DNA from: Bullifex porci
GTDB taxonomy: Bacteria; Spirochaetota; Spirochaetia; Sphaerochaetales; Sphaerochaetaceae
Length of the DNA: 33,653 nt
Assembly: GCF_009695635.1 (NCBI RefSeq)
Contig: NZ_VUNN01000024.1
Span: 1 to 33,653, forward strand
Direction: 5' to 3'
Under the pieces are notes generated by a model, which was not told where the DNA came from, made no database searches, and saw only the letters and a program-made list of their open reading frames with translations. Below, one piece after another: positions 16,823-23,848 of the stretch. How positions within the stretch are numbered: the stretch's first letter is position 1; every line of letters begins with the position of its first letter. The position numbers and the translations under genes were made by a program.

Positions 16823-18010
16823 ATGGAAATTAAAAAGATAAAAGGTGTAATCAAGGAGTATGATTGGGGAAGCTTAGATTTTCTACCATCCTTATTTAAA
16901 TATAAATCAAATGGAAAGCCACAGGCTGAGGCTTGGTTTGGTACTCACCCATCTGGTGAAGCTGTCTTAGAGGATGGGACCCTGCTTTCTGAATTAATTA
17001 AGAGTAATCCTGAGAAATATCTTGGAAAGATTTGTATTGATCGTTTAGGTGATAAGCTACCTCTTTTATTAAAGGTGCTTGCAATAAGAACTCCTCTCTC
17101 TATTCAGTGCCATCCAACTAGAGAGCAGGCTAAAGCAGGCTTTGCTAAGGAAGCTCCTTTAAGAGAGAAGGGTGTGCTTCCAAAGGATCTTAATTACCAG
17201 GATGATAACCAAAAGGCAGAGGTTTTATATGCATTAACTCCTGTTACTGCAATGTGTGGCTTTAGAAGCTTTGAAGCAATAAACTACAATTTAAAGAAGC
17301 TAATTCCATCAGCTTTTGAATCATATTTTGAATCCTCAAAGGATATAGCAGATTTATTCTATAGACTCTATACACTCGATGTAGATTCTTTAAAGGGTGT
17401 AATTGATGAATTCTTAGCTAACATTGAAAAGAGTGAAGAGGAGTCAACAATTAATGGCTCTTACCTAACAGCTAGAGGCATTGTAGAAAATGTTTATCCT
17501 CTCTACGGTGTAGATCCAGGTGTATTAATGCCTTATCTATTAAATGTTATTCATCTTCGCCCAGGTGAGGCTGTATATTTAAAGCCTACTGTATTACATG
17601 CATATGTTAAGGGTAATGGTGTTGAGCTTATGAGCCTTTCTGATAATGTATTAAGAGGTGGCTTAACACACAAAAAGGTTGACGTTCCTGAGCTTATTAG
17701 TGTTATGACTAAGAGTGCATCAAGCCCTAATATTTGTAAAAAGAGTACAGATAGATTCCTAAGAGAAAGAATTGAAACTCCTACAGATGATTTTAATCTT
17801 TTAGTTCTTAAGAGTGGTAGCTACGATATTAATGAAGCTGTGCCTTCACTAATTTTGTGTACAGATGGTGTTGCTAGAGTTGGAACCTCAAATGACCATA
17901 TAGAGCTTAAGGAAGGTGAATGCTGCTTTGTTCCATCTTGTGATGAAGAGTACCATGTAAGAGTAAATGGTAAGGTATTCCAGGCAGTAGTTCCAGAGAC
18001 TCTAAAATGA
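16823..18010 (+). CDS. manA: Mannose-6-phosphate isomerase, class I
   Basis: It interconverts mannose-6-phosphate and fructose-6-phosphate with one zinc ion in the cytosol. The 395-residue length is normal for type I PMI. Visible family blocks are an N-terminal YDWGS segment and AEAWFGTHPSG, then SIQCHPTREQAK at about residue 93 (zinc ligands Gln and His), and KPTVLHAYVKGNGVELM with SDNVLRGGLTHKKVD at about residues 254-290 (further zinc ligand and signature). The start follows a TAGGAG ribosome site. The last four bases overlap the exonuclease gene. Confidence 0.96.
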   Translation: MEIKKIKGVIKEYDWGSLDFLPSLFKYKSNGKPQAEAWFGTHPSGEAVLEDGTLLSELIKSNPEKYLGKICIDRLGDKLPLLLKVLAIRTPLSIQCHPTREQAKAGFAKEAPLREKGVLPKDLNYQDDNQKAEVLYALTPVTAMCGFRSFEAINYNLKKLIPSAFESYFESSKDIADLFYRLYTLDVDSLKGVIDEFLANIEKSEEESTINGSYLTARGIVENVYPLYGVDPGVLMPYLLNVIHLRPGEAVYLKPTVLHAYVKGNGVELMSLSDNVLRGGLTHKKVDVPELISVMTKSASSPNICKKSTDRFLRERIETPTDDFNLLVLKSGSYDINEAVPSLILCTDGVARVGTSNDHIELKEGECCFVPSCDEEYHVRVNGKVFQAVVPETLK

Positions 18011-18582
18011 TATTTGTTGCTATCGATTTTGAGACAGCGAATCAAAGGAAGGATTCTGCGTGCTCAATTGGTTTAAAGAAAATGAATGAAAAGGGTAAGG
18101 TACTCTCTGAGTACTATGCCCTAATTAGACCAAAATACCCATATTTTGATCCTCGCTGTATGGCTGTTAATGGATTAGCAGAATTATCGATATTAAGGTC
18201 TCCAACCTTTGATGTACTATGGCCTGAGATTAAGGCCTTTATCGGTGATTGTCCTTTAGTTGCTCATAACGCATCCTTTGATATGAGTGTTTTAAAGTAT
18301 TCATTAGCAGCATGTGATATTGTTGTGCCAGAGTATGAGTACTACTGTACTCTTCAAATGAGTAGAAAGCTCATGCCTCTTCATAGAAGCTATGCACTTA
18401 CTTCGATTGTTCCCGAGGTATTAGATCTTACATACAATGCTCATAATGCAGCCGATGATGCATATGTTTGTGGCCTTCTATTTTGCTATATGCTTTCAAA
18501 GGAAGCTATTAAAGAAAAGGAAGATTTAGATGACTACCTCCTTTTTAAGGGTAGTCACTATCCTAAAACTATTTGTTTTTAA
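18007..18582 (+). CDS. 3'-5' exonuclease, DnaQ/DEDDh type
   Basis: The 191-residue protein has all exonuclease motifs of the DEDDh group: AIDFET at residues 5-10 (Asp7, Glu9), LVAHNASFDMSVL near residue 85 and HNAADDAY near residue 150 (His and Asp). It is a stand-alone domain, not a polymerase, and could be a proofreading epsilon-like subunit or a general DNA/RNA exonuclease. The start overlaps the manA stop by four bases, so translation is coupled. The final 14 bases overlap the convergent membrane-protein gene. Confidence 0.85.
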   Translation: MIFVAIDFETANQRKDSACSIGLKKMNEKGKVLSEYYALIRPKYPYFDPRCMAVNGLAELSILRSPTFDVLWPEIKAFIGDCPLVAHNASFDMSVLKYSLAACDIVVPEYEYYCTLQMSRKLMPLHRSYALTSIVPEVLDLTYNAHNAADDAYVCGLLFCYMLSKEAIKEKEDLDDYLLFKGSHYPKTICF

Positions 18583-19144
18583 TACTTATTTTTAAAATTA
18601 TTAATGCATAGACAAAGCCTGTAATTAATATTACAGGTATTGCTATGCTTGGCTTTACTAAATTTAAAAATATTAATATAGAAAAAATAAGCATCTCACA
18701 AGAAAGTGTTATGAACATAAAGCATCCAGCCTTTTGAAGACGTTTATATATAAGCTCGCTTGTGACATATTTAAGATTAATTTTTACTTTGCTATCCTCT
18801 TTTTTTATTAATAGTGCGATAGCAAGCATGCAAAGACTTAAAACAAACAATACTAATGCTTCTACAGGAATAGCTATTCCAAAAGAGGATAGTACTATTA
18901 GAGCTATATAAAAAGAAATAAATACTAGGAAGGAGATAGAAATAGCATAGGAAAGCTTTGAAATCGATATGATATAAGCTGTTACTAATGGTATTAAAGA
19001 GAGAAGTATTAGATAATACCGTGATTTCTCTCTACCTCCTGTTAGTGTTAAGCTAATATTATTTGGTAGAAAAAATGTTAATACAGTAGTTACTACTATT
19101 AAGAGAGCTGATATTGTATATATCTTCTTTTCTACCTTATTCAT
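18569..19144 (-). CDS. Small integral membrane protein, unknown
   Basis: The 191-residue protein has about five hydrophobic helices (for example SALLIVVTTVLTFFLP near the N-terminus and ISFLVFISFYIALIVLS in the middle) separated by short charged loops such as KKEDSKVKINLKY. No family is recognised. It starts within the last four bases of the PAP2 gene (ATGA), so it probably works with or after that phosphatase. Its 3' end overlaps the exonuclease gene on the other strand. Confidence 0.7.
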   Translation of the reverse strand: MNKVEKKIYTISALLIVVTTVLTFFLPNNISLTLTGGREKSRYYLILLSLIPLVTAYIISISKLSYAISISFLVFISFYIALIVLSSFGIAIPVEALVLFVLSLCMLAIALLIKKEDSKVKINLKYVTSELIYKRLQKAGCFMFITLSCEMLIFSILIFLNLVKPSIAIPVILITGFVYALIILKISIKNK

Positions 19145-20028
19145 TTCTTTAATAATCCTACCTTAGTTGCAAATAGTGGATATAGATAGAATACAGTAAA
19201 GCTTATTGTTGATAACCTAAATAGGTGTCTAAAATACTTATCTCCAATTAAATTTGAAATAGCGTATAAAAGAAGTAAAAATACTATACAAATAAGAGTA
19301 TTTATTAGTGTAGCTTTAAAATTCCTACACTCCTTAAAGCTAATATATTTTCTCTCAAGGTATGCTCCTAGATATGCTCCTCCTGCAATTGTTGTGATGT
19401 CAACAAGAGGAGAGAATGCTAGCGTATCAACAATATTAAAGGTCATTAATGGTGTTAATACTATTGAAAATACTAAAGAGATGGCTCCTACTAAGAGGCA
19501 AAAGCGGTTATACCACTTAATATCATCATAATGCTTTAGGATATATGGAGTTAATAGTAGTGCTGTTGCAGTACCTAAAATATAACCAACTACTACATCT
19601 ATTGGCCAGTGTACTAATAAATAATTTCTAGAGAGCCCTACAAATAGTGATAGTATAAAGGCTCCAATAAATAGTGCTTTTGAGCCAATAGCCTTTGCAA
19701 AGGAGATATAAAAGGAGGTGGCCGTTGTTGTATGCCCCGATGGAAATGAGTATCCATCCGCTGTTTCAACTCTATCTGCTAATAAATCGTTGTGAACTAC
19801 AAATGGTCTTGGACTTCTAAATATAGCCTTTAACCCATTAGTTCCAATTAATGCAAAGAGCATAGATGAGATAAATGAAAAGGCCTTTTTCTTATCTATT
19901 CCATAGTAAAATACTATTGCAACTACAATCAGAATTAAGGCTTCTCCCAAAAAGGAAAGACAGTTAGCGATTACTGATAAAAAAGGATTTTGAATACTCT
20001 GGAAAAACTTTAATATTTGATACTGCAT
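19141..20028 (-). CDS. PAP2-family membrane phosphatase
   Basis: The 295-residue membrane protein carries the three-part lipid-phosphatase signature: KAIFRSPRP (K-x6-RP) near residue 66, FPSGHTTT near residue 95 and SRNYLLVHWPIDVVVGY near residue 135 (SR-x5-H-x3-D). It likely dephosphorylates a lipid pyrophosphate such as undecaprenyl diphosphate or phosphatidic acid, with active residues on the outer face of the membrane. The C-terminal third adds three or four extra helices beyond the core domain. It is the first gene of a two-gene unit, divergent from lnt across a 73-base gap. Confidence 0.88.
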   Translation of the reverse strand: MQYQILKFFQSIQNPFLSVIANCLSFLGEALILIVVAIVFYYGIDKKKAFSFISSMLFALIGTNGLKAIFRSPRPFVVHNDLLADRVETADGYSFPSGHTTTATSFYISFAKAIGSKALFIGAFILSLFVGLSRNYLLVHWPIDVVVGYILGTATALLLTPYILKHYDDIKWYNRFCLLVGAISLVFSIVLTPLMTFNIVDTLAFSPLVDITTIAGGAYLGAYLERKYISFKECRNFKATLINTLICIVFLLLLYAISNLIGDKYFRHLFRLSTISFTVFYLYPLFATKVGLLKK

Positions 20029-20101
20029 ATTAACCCCATTTCAAATTTAATAAAAAATTATATATTTGTCACATTATTCTTTTTAAGGCATTATTAATAG
20101 T

Positions 20102-21715
20102 GTGAAACGTCTTTTTAAGTTTACAATTCATCTATTTGTATTATTGTTATATTCAGTTTTAGCCTCCTTTGCTTTTCCAAACTACTTTAGCGAGAGTGGC
20201 TATGCCTTTTTAGCCTTCATCTATTTAATACCTATATTTTTTATTATCAATAGATCCTCAATATTTGAGTGTATAATACTAGGACCTATTTATGGCTTTA
20301 CATTCTTCGTTTGCTATAACTATTGGCTTAGTACCTTCCATCCACTTGCTATATTAATCGCACCAATATTAAAGAGTGCTCAATATTTAATTTTATTTCC
20401 TGCAATAAAGCTCGTACAAAAGATCTTTAAAAGAAGATACTATATAGGTCAAACATTAGTATATGTTTCATATCTATATTTAACTCAGCAGGGCTTCTTA
20501 GGATATCCATATGGAAATCTTACAAGTGCTGTTTATTGTTATACTACACTTATTCAAATTGTTTCTATAACTGGTATTTGGGGTCTTGCCTTTATAATGG
20601 TATTCTTGCAAACACTAATTGCAGAAATGCTCAATGAAGCTGAGCTAAAGTATTATTTAGTTGATATCATTATTTCGGTTTTATTATATGCTTTTACTCT
20701 TACCTTTGGTTTCTTTGCTAAGGATTATTATGATAAAAAGGAAGCAGATAGAAGTGTTAAAATAGCTGCTATTCAGCATGTTAATGATACCTGGAAGGCC
20801 GATTACTATGAATGCTTTAAGCGACTCGTTGCATTAACAGACGAAGCAATAGCGGCTTGTCCTGATGTTGATCTTGTTGTTTGGTCAGAAACTGCCTTTG
20901 TACCATCTGTTAGATGGAACTTGGAGGTTCTTGATAACTCCTCAAGAGCATGGCTATGTAAACAATTTGTAGAATATGGTACATCTCTTCCTGTTCCATT
21001 AATTACAGGAAATCCTGAGGGTGTAATTGATGACCCAACTAAGCCACCTATAAATGAGGATTTAACATATAACTGGAAAACCTATAATACTGTTTTATTC
21101 TTCAATAGAGGTGAGATCGCTGGTAGCTATAGAAAGCAGCATCTAGTACCATTTACTGAGCATTTCCCATATAAGGAACAGCTCCCTTGGCTATATGAGC
21201 TTTTATTAAAGAATGATTATAAATGGTGGGAGAAGGGATATGAAGCAACCGTCTTCGAATATGATGGATTAAGGTTCTCAACTCCTATTTGCTTTGAAGA
21301 TACCTTTGGATATCTTTCTGCTGAGTTTGTACAAAATGGAGCAGATATCTTAATTAATCTTTCAAATGATTTCTGGTCGCAGGCTGTTAGTGCAGAGGTG
21401 CAGCATATGAATCTTTCTGTATTTAGAGCTGTTGAAAATAGAAGACCATTGCTAAGAAGTACAAATAGTGGGATTACCTGTTTAGTTTTACCTAGTGGAG
21501 AAATAGTTGGTCAGCTAGAACCTTTTGAACAAACCTATGGAATATATGATATCCCAATAGGTCAAAAGGGAGGTTTAACTTTCTACACAAAATATCCAGA
21601 TTTGTTCGCTAAGCTGTTTGTTTTTGCTTCATTAATGATTTATTTTTATGGAATTGTGAATATTATAATTCATTGCTATAAAAGGAATAAATATAAAGAA
21701 GTAGAAAATATATAA
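20102..21715 (+). CDS. lnt: Apolipoprotein N-acyltransferase
   Basis: It adds the third acyl chain to the N-terminal cysteine of lipoproteins at the outer face of the inner membrane. The 537-residue protein has six or seven N-terminal helices (to about residue 210) and then a nitrilase-like domain with the triad glutamate in VVWSETAF (~263), lysine in SYRKQHLVPF (~345) and cysteine in TPICFEDTF (~397). The start is GTG with AAGG upstream. The gene fits the several lipoproteins in this window, which would be its substrates, and supports a diderm cell. Confidence 0.95.
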   Translation: MKRLFKFTIHLFVLLLYSVLASFAFPNYFSESGYAFLAFIYLIPIFFIINRSSIFECIILGPIYGFTFFVCYNYWLSTFHPLAILIAPILKSAQYLILFPAIKLVQKIFKRRYYIGQTLVYVSYLYLTQQGFLGYPYGNLTSAVYCYTTLIQIVSITGIWGLAFIMVFLQTLIAEMLNEAELKYYLVDIIISVLLYAFTLTFGFFAKDYYDKKEADRSVKIAAIQHVNDTWKADYYECFKRLVALTDEAIAACPDVDLVVWSETAFVPSVRWNLEVLDNSSRAWLCKQFVEYGTSLPVPLITGNPEGVIDDPTKPPINEDLTYNWKTYNTVLFFNRGEIAGSYRKQHLVPFTEHFPYKEQLPWLYELLLKNDYKWWEKGYEATVFEYDGLRFSTPICFEDTFGYLSAEFVQNGADILINLSNDFWSQAVSAEVQHMNLSVFRAVENRRPLLRSTNSGITCLVLPSGEIVGQLEPFEQTYGIYDIPIGQKGGLTFYTKYPDLFAKLFVFASLMIYFYGIVNIIIHCYKRNKYKEVENI

Positions 21716-21743
21716 AAAAAGACAAAAAATATCACAAGAACTG

Positions 21744-21772
21744 TTGACAGTTTTTCCATATTCGTGTAACTT
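21744..21772 (+). promoter_or_regulatory. Promoter of tRNA-Asp
   Basis: A perfect -35 hexamer TTGACA (21744-21749), a 17-base spacer and TAACTT (21767-21772) end 12 bases before the tRNA. This is a strong stable-RNA-type arrangement. Confidence 0.7.
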
Positions 21773-21784
21773 AATGTCTGTCAT

Positions 21785-21858
21785 GTGGGAGTAGCGAAGC
21801 TGGTTATCGCGCTGGCCTGTCACGCCGGAGATCGCGGGTTCGATCCCCGTCTCTCACG
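21785..21858 (+). tRNA. trnD(gtc): tRNA-Asp (anticodon GTC), island integration site
   Basis: The 74-base cloverleaf has an acceptor stem GTGGGAG/CTCTCAC (one G-T pair), an anticodon stem CTGGC/GCCGG with the loop CTGTCAC (GTC at 21819-21821), T loop TTCGATC and discriminator G. CCA is not encoded. The last 24 bases are part of a 27-base sequence repeated exactly at 26778-26804, so the 3' end was rebuilt when the island integrated and the tRNA stayed functional. Confidence 0.95.
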
Positions 21859-21861
21859 AAC
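21835..21861 (+). repeat. attL: 27-bp direct repeat in the tRNA-Asp 3' end
   Basis: This block covers the 3' half of the T arm, the acceptor stem and three more bases (begins CGGGTTCGATCCCC, ends CTCACGAAC). It matches 26778-26804 at all 27 positions, and identity breaks off on both sides. A tRNA 3' end as core is the usual target of tyrosine recombinases. Confidence 0.88.
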
Positions 21862-21896
21862 AAGACTCTAGGTATAATGCTTAGAGTCTTTTTTTT
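21862..21896 (+). terminator. Terminator behind tRNA-Asp (island copy)
   Basis: AAGACTCTA pairs with TAGAGTCTT (9-bp stem, 11-base loop) and is followed by TTTTTT. It lies immediately after attL and therefore inside the island. A sequence of the same design, with compensating base changes in the stem, lies after attR. Confidence 0.85.
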
Positions 21897-21915
21897 GTCC
21901 CCGTAAAACCTGATA

Positions 21916-21955
21916 TTGAGAAAAATTGAGAAAAAAGCTGCGAGAAAATGGGAAA
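21916..21955 (+). repeat. Left-end short repeats (possible recombinase arm sites)
   Basis: TTGAGAAAAA occurs twice in tandem at 21916-21935, and CTGCGAGAAAATGGGAAA follows at 21938-21955. Copies of both occur near the right end of the island (26337-26346, 26624-26641, 26667-26676) in the same orientation. This is the layout of arm-type sites of a tyrosine-recombinase element, though the motifs are A-rich and could be coincidental. Confidence 0.4.
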
Positions 21956-22102
21956 AATGTGTAAATTGTGGCAAAAAGCTTTAATAAGTTTAGCCTTCTT
22001 GTCAAATGTGTAGACTATCTAAGAATAATGAAGAGAGACTTGTAGATAAACAATTGCACATTTTATCGATGAAGTAAGGTTGTATTGAAGAAAATCAAAT
22101 GA

Positions 22103-22132
22103 TTGACGCAATAAGCTTTGAGAGGTTATTAT
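22103..22132 (+). promoter_or_regulatory. Promoter of the antisense RNA (antitoxin)
   Basis: TTGACG (22103-22108), an 18-base spacer and TATTAT (22127-22132) form a good sigma-70-type promoter reading toward the 3' end of the small toxin gene. A transcript would start near 22139. Confidence 0.6.
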
Positions 22133-22138
22133 ACAAAT

Positions 22139-22245
22139 AGGAAGTGGCCTGTCGATAGACGGCGTTCACTCCAAGTTATTAACAGCAAAAATCGCCGCTA
22201 TAGATCTTGGCAGAACTAGTGGCGATTATTTTTATCTTTTTTACC
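22139..22245 (+). ncRNA. Predicted antisense RNA antitoxin of a type I system
   Basis: Between the promoter at 22103-22132 and the T-rich tract near 22230-22242 lies a GC-richer segment of about 105 bases without an ORF. It begins with GCCTGTCGATAGACGGCG, which can fold as GTC-GATA-GAC, and ends with the 11-bp hairpin shared with the toxin mRNA. It is complementary to the 3' end of the toxin reading frame and its 3' untranslated region. This is the geometry of the known txpA/RatA-like loci and of loci coding for 'holin-like' small toxins. The exact ends are inferred. Confidence 0.6.
22190..22227. terminator. Shared bidirectional terminator of toxin and antitoxin
   Basis: AATCGCCGCTA (22190-22200) pairs with TAGTGGCGATT (22217-22227) in an 11-bp stem with one G-T pair and a 16-base loop. 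On the minus strand it overlaps the last codons of the toxin and runs into TTTTTG. On the plus strand it runs into ATTTTTATCTTTTTT. Confidence 0.75.
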
Positions 22246-22326
22246 AATAGTAATTCCAAGCGAAATTGCTGAAATTACTAAACCGATAAGCAATATTATT
22301 AAACTAAAAGTTTCATAATCTGACAT
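22216..22326 (-). CDS. Small hydrophobic toxin-like peptide (holin-like, type I toxin)
   Basis: This 36-residue peptide starts MSDYETFSLIILLIGL, has one membrane helix (about residues 8-27) and a short charged tail KKDKNNRH. The M-(S/T)-x-Y-E-x-(L/F)-S-L start, single helix and K-K-D-K tail are the layout I know from 'putative holin-like toxin' peptides of Firmicutes, which poison the cell membrane. The ribosome site is unusually strong, AAGGAGGTGA spaced correctly before ATG. The leader is long and GC-rich, with two mutually exclusive hairpins. A convergent RNA overlaps its 3' end. Together these point to a type I toxin-antitoxin pair that would stabilise the island. Family membership is by pattern, not alignment. 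Confidence 0.7.
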   Translation of the reverse strand: MSDYETFSLIILLIGLVISAISLGITIGKKDKNNRH

Positions 22327-22334
22327 ATCAGTCA

Positions 22335-22393
22335 CCTCCTTCAACATTAAGTCTATGGAGGAAAGACCTCCACGCCGTAAGAGCGACATGGAG
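22335..22393 (-). promoter_or_regulatory. Structured leader of the toxin mRNA
   Basis: Two alternative hairpins share bases 22368-22372: TGGAGG/CCTCCA (22356-22372) and a 10-bp stem with two G-T pairs (22368-22393). In the mRNA the CCTCC arm could also pair with the Shine-Dalgarno AAGGAGG (22335-22341), so the leader may hide or expose the ribosome site. Long structured leaders are typical of type I toxin mRNAs, which need processing before translation. Confidence 0.5.
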
Positions 22394-22507
22394 CGAACAA
22401 CCGCCTACCGTTTCGAATCAGGCCACGTATTAAGTAAAAACTATTATTCTTCTGTGGTCAATAATAATTCTATTGCACTTGTCCTTTGCAAAAAGGTGGA
22501 GTAAAGA

Positions 22508-22750
22508 CTATTTTCTTGGAGTAGGAATGGTAACAAAATCATCAAACAATGATGAATCCTTCTCATCCTCTGTAATATCCCTCAGAGATGGCTTCCAAAG
22601 CCTACAGGCTTCTTTAGAGAGCTTAACAATGTTGTAATATGATTTATGCTCAACCTGCTCATTCTTGCAAAGTCTCATGTGTGATCCATTTGTCTTTAAA
22701 CACGAAGAGCACCAGATATATCTTCCAAATGTTAGCGTCCGCACTCCCAA
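22508..22750 (-). CDS. Small cysteine-containing protein, unknown or remnant
   Basis: This is an 80-codon frame (TTG start; an alternative GTG lies two codons on) with WCSSC at residues 18-22 and a further Cys near residue 35, followed by YYNIVKLSKEACRLWKPSL and an acidic tail. The Cys spacing hints at a small metal site, but no family is recognised. It has no convincing ribosome site, and an in-frame stop lies a few codons before the start. It may be a fragment of a longer gene. It lies 40 bases behind the zinc-module frame on the same strand. Confidence 0.4.
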   Translation of the reverse strand: MGVRTLTFGRYIWCSSCLKTNGSHMRLCKNEQVEHKSYYNIVKLSKEACRLWKPSLRDITEDEKDSSLFDDFVTIPTPRK

Positions 22751-22790
22751 ATGGTTAATTCAAGCGGACTCTAACAATATTTCTCTCCTT

Positions 22791-23042
22791 TTACCATTTA
22801 TACTTTCCTTTCTTTGATTTATACCTGTTTCCATATGATTTTTTCTTTTGATATGAATAATTATTTTGATAACCATAAAATGGTGTTCTTATTTGCTTGA
22901 CTAAATTTTCCTTGATAGGTTGTAATTTTGGAAATAGATATTTCCCCCAATCCTTTGATGATCGAAAGTCATACAAACAATCAACATGATTATCGCTTAA
23001 CCCTACACAGTAAAAGCAACTTCTACATGTTTCTATTGTCAC
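22791..23042 (-). CDS. Zinc-binding C-terminal module, probably the -1-frame extension of the CoiA-like gene
   Basis: This 83-codon frame opens with GTG, but no ribosome site precedes it. The frame is actually open further upstream, back to the A8 run at 23107-23114 inside the CoiA-like gene. Read in that frame the sequence runs KINDCPQAQPRKNVTIETC, then RSCFYCVG and HVDCLYD. The cysteines (CP; C-x2-C-x2-C; DC) look like a zinc ribbon such as often follows a CoiA-like nuclease domain. The last 30 residues are a Lys/Tyr/Asn-rich basic tail suited to nucleic-acid binding. A -1 shift gives one protein of about 321 residues. A separate short protein is less likely. Confidence 0.55.
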   Translation of the reverse strand: MTIETCRSCFYCVGLSDNHVDCLYDFRSSKDWGKYLFPKLQPIKENLVKQIRTPFYGYQNNYSYQKKKSYGNRYKSKKGKYKW

Positions 23043-23074
23043 ATTTTTTCTAGGTTGAGCTTGTGGACAATCAT

Positions 23075-23755
23075 TTATTTTCTGATTTGGCTTAGAGATT
23101 GGATAGTTTTTTTTGTATTGTTGAAATTCTGTTCCTTAATAACAGCTATTGGCATATGAATCCAGTTCATTCTAGCTGTCTCTCTTAAGTGTAACCTCAA
23201 ATCTTCTTTTGTCATGTCATCATGAACAAATTCGCTGAGATCAATCTCAATTACGGGTAGATTGGCCTCAATGATTTTATTCTTCTTATTTTCATCTACA
23301 GCATGTGTAACATATATTTCAATGAGAAGAGTGGCGTTGCCTTTCTTCAGTATTATATCTGGAATAAAGTCTGAAATTTTCTTTTCCAGTTCGACTTCTT
23401 CAATTTGCCATTTACCCCCGCGGAAGAAATAAGCAATATAATTTCCTGCTTGAGAAGACAACGATGGCAACTCGATTTCCTTTTCCTCTAGGAAAATCTG
23501 TTCTGCCATAGCATGGATATTTGTCTGCTTTATATATTCAGGATGGGTACATGGAGAATCTTGTTTGTGGGCAAAGTGAGGAACTTTTCCTCCATTACCT
23601 TTTTTTGCAATCAGACTTTCTCCACAGATTGGACATGTACAGTTACATGCTAAACCATTATGTGATTTATCAATCTGTTTGATATGAATAGGTTCTCCTT
23701 TTTCGTTTAGTGCGTATTCTTGAATCTCATTAGCTATATGTCTCTTTGCTTCCAC
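23075..23755 (-). CDS. CoiA-like nuclease-domain protein
   Basis: In its own frame the protein has 226 residues. An N-terminal zinc knuckle, CNCTCPICGESLIAKKG near residues 38-54, is followed by VPHFAHK, the CoiA-family landmark for a preserved Cys/His module. The nuclease core follows, with DFIPDIILKKGNATLLIEIY near residues 128-147 (D-x-n-E-x-Y of a PD-(D/E)xK-like fold) and LPVIEIDLSEF. CoiA itself acts in competence; island-borne relatives are of unknown role and may act on incoming DNA. The start is GTG with TAGGAG 9 bases upstream. Near the 3' end a run of eight A allows a -1 shift into the zinc-module frame. It lies 93 bases behind the HTH gene. Confidence 0.75.
   Translation of the reverse strand: MEAKRHIANEIQEYALNEKGEPIHIKQIDKSHNGLACNCTCPICGESLIAKKGNGGKVPHFAHKQDSPCTHPEYIKQTNIHAMAEQIFLEEKEIELPSLSSQAGNYIAYFFRGGKWQIEEVELEKKISDFIPDIILKKGNATLLIEIYVTHAVDENKKNKIIEANLPVIEIDLSEFVHDDMTKEDLRLHLRETARMNWIHMPIAVIKEQNFNNTKKTIQSLSQIRK
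23107..23114 (-). other. Possible -1 slippery site (A8 run) in the CoiA-like gene
   Basis: On the coding strand the codons are ACA AAA AAA ACT, giving the heptamer A AAA AAA in the right phase for tandem -1 slippage. After the shift the reading continues AAC TAT CCA into the zinc-module frame, and without it translation stops 10 codons later. The same run could cause transcript slippage, or may mark a recent one-base deletion (or a sequencing error). Confidence 0.5.
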
Positions 23756-23848
23756 TTAATATTCTCCTAATGTAATTCTTTGTTCCACGATAAAAACTTT
23801 CACAATTATGTATCCATCCCCTATATAAAAGTCTGGAGCTTATAGCAA

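Noticed and set aside
18579-20030. PAP2 and membrane-protein pair as a lipid A or cell-wall biosynthesis island
   Set aside because: Only the PAP2 motif is certain; nothing in the neighbouring genes specifies the lipid substrate.
22508-22750. Cys-containing 80-codon frame as a continuation of the CoiA zinc module
   Set aside because: The zinc-module frame ends at its own stop with a basic tail and a 40-base gap follows. No single slip joins the two convincingly.
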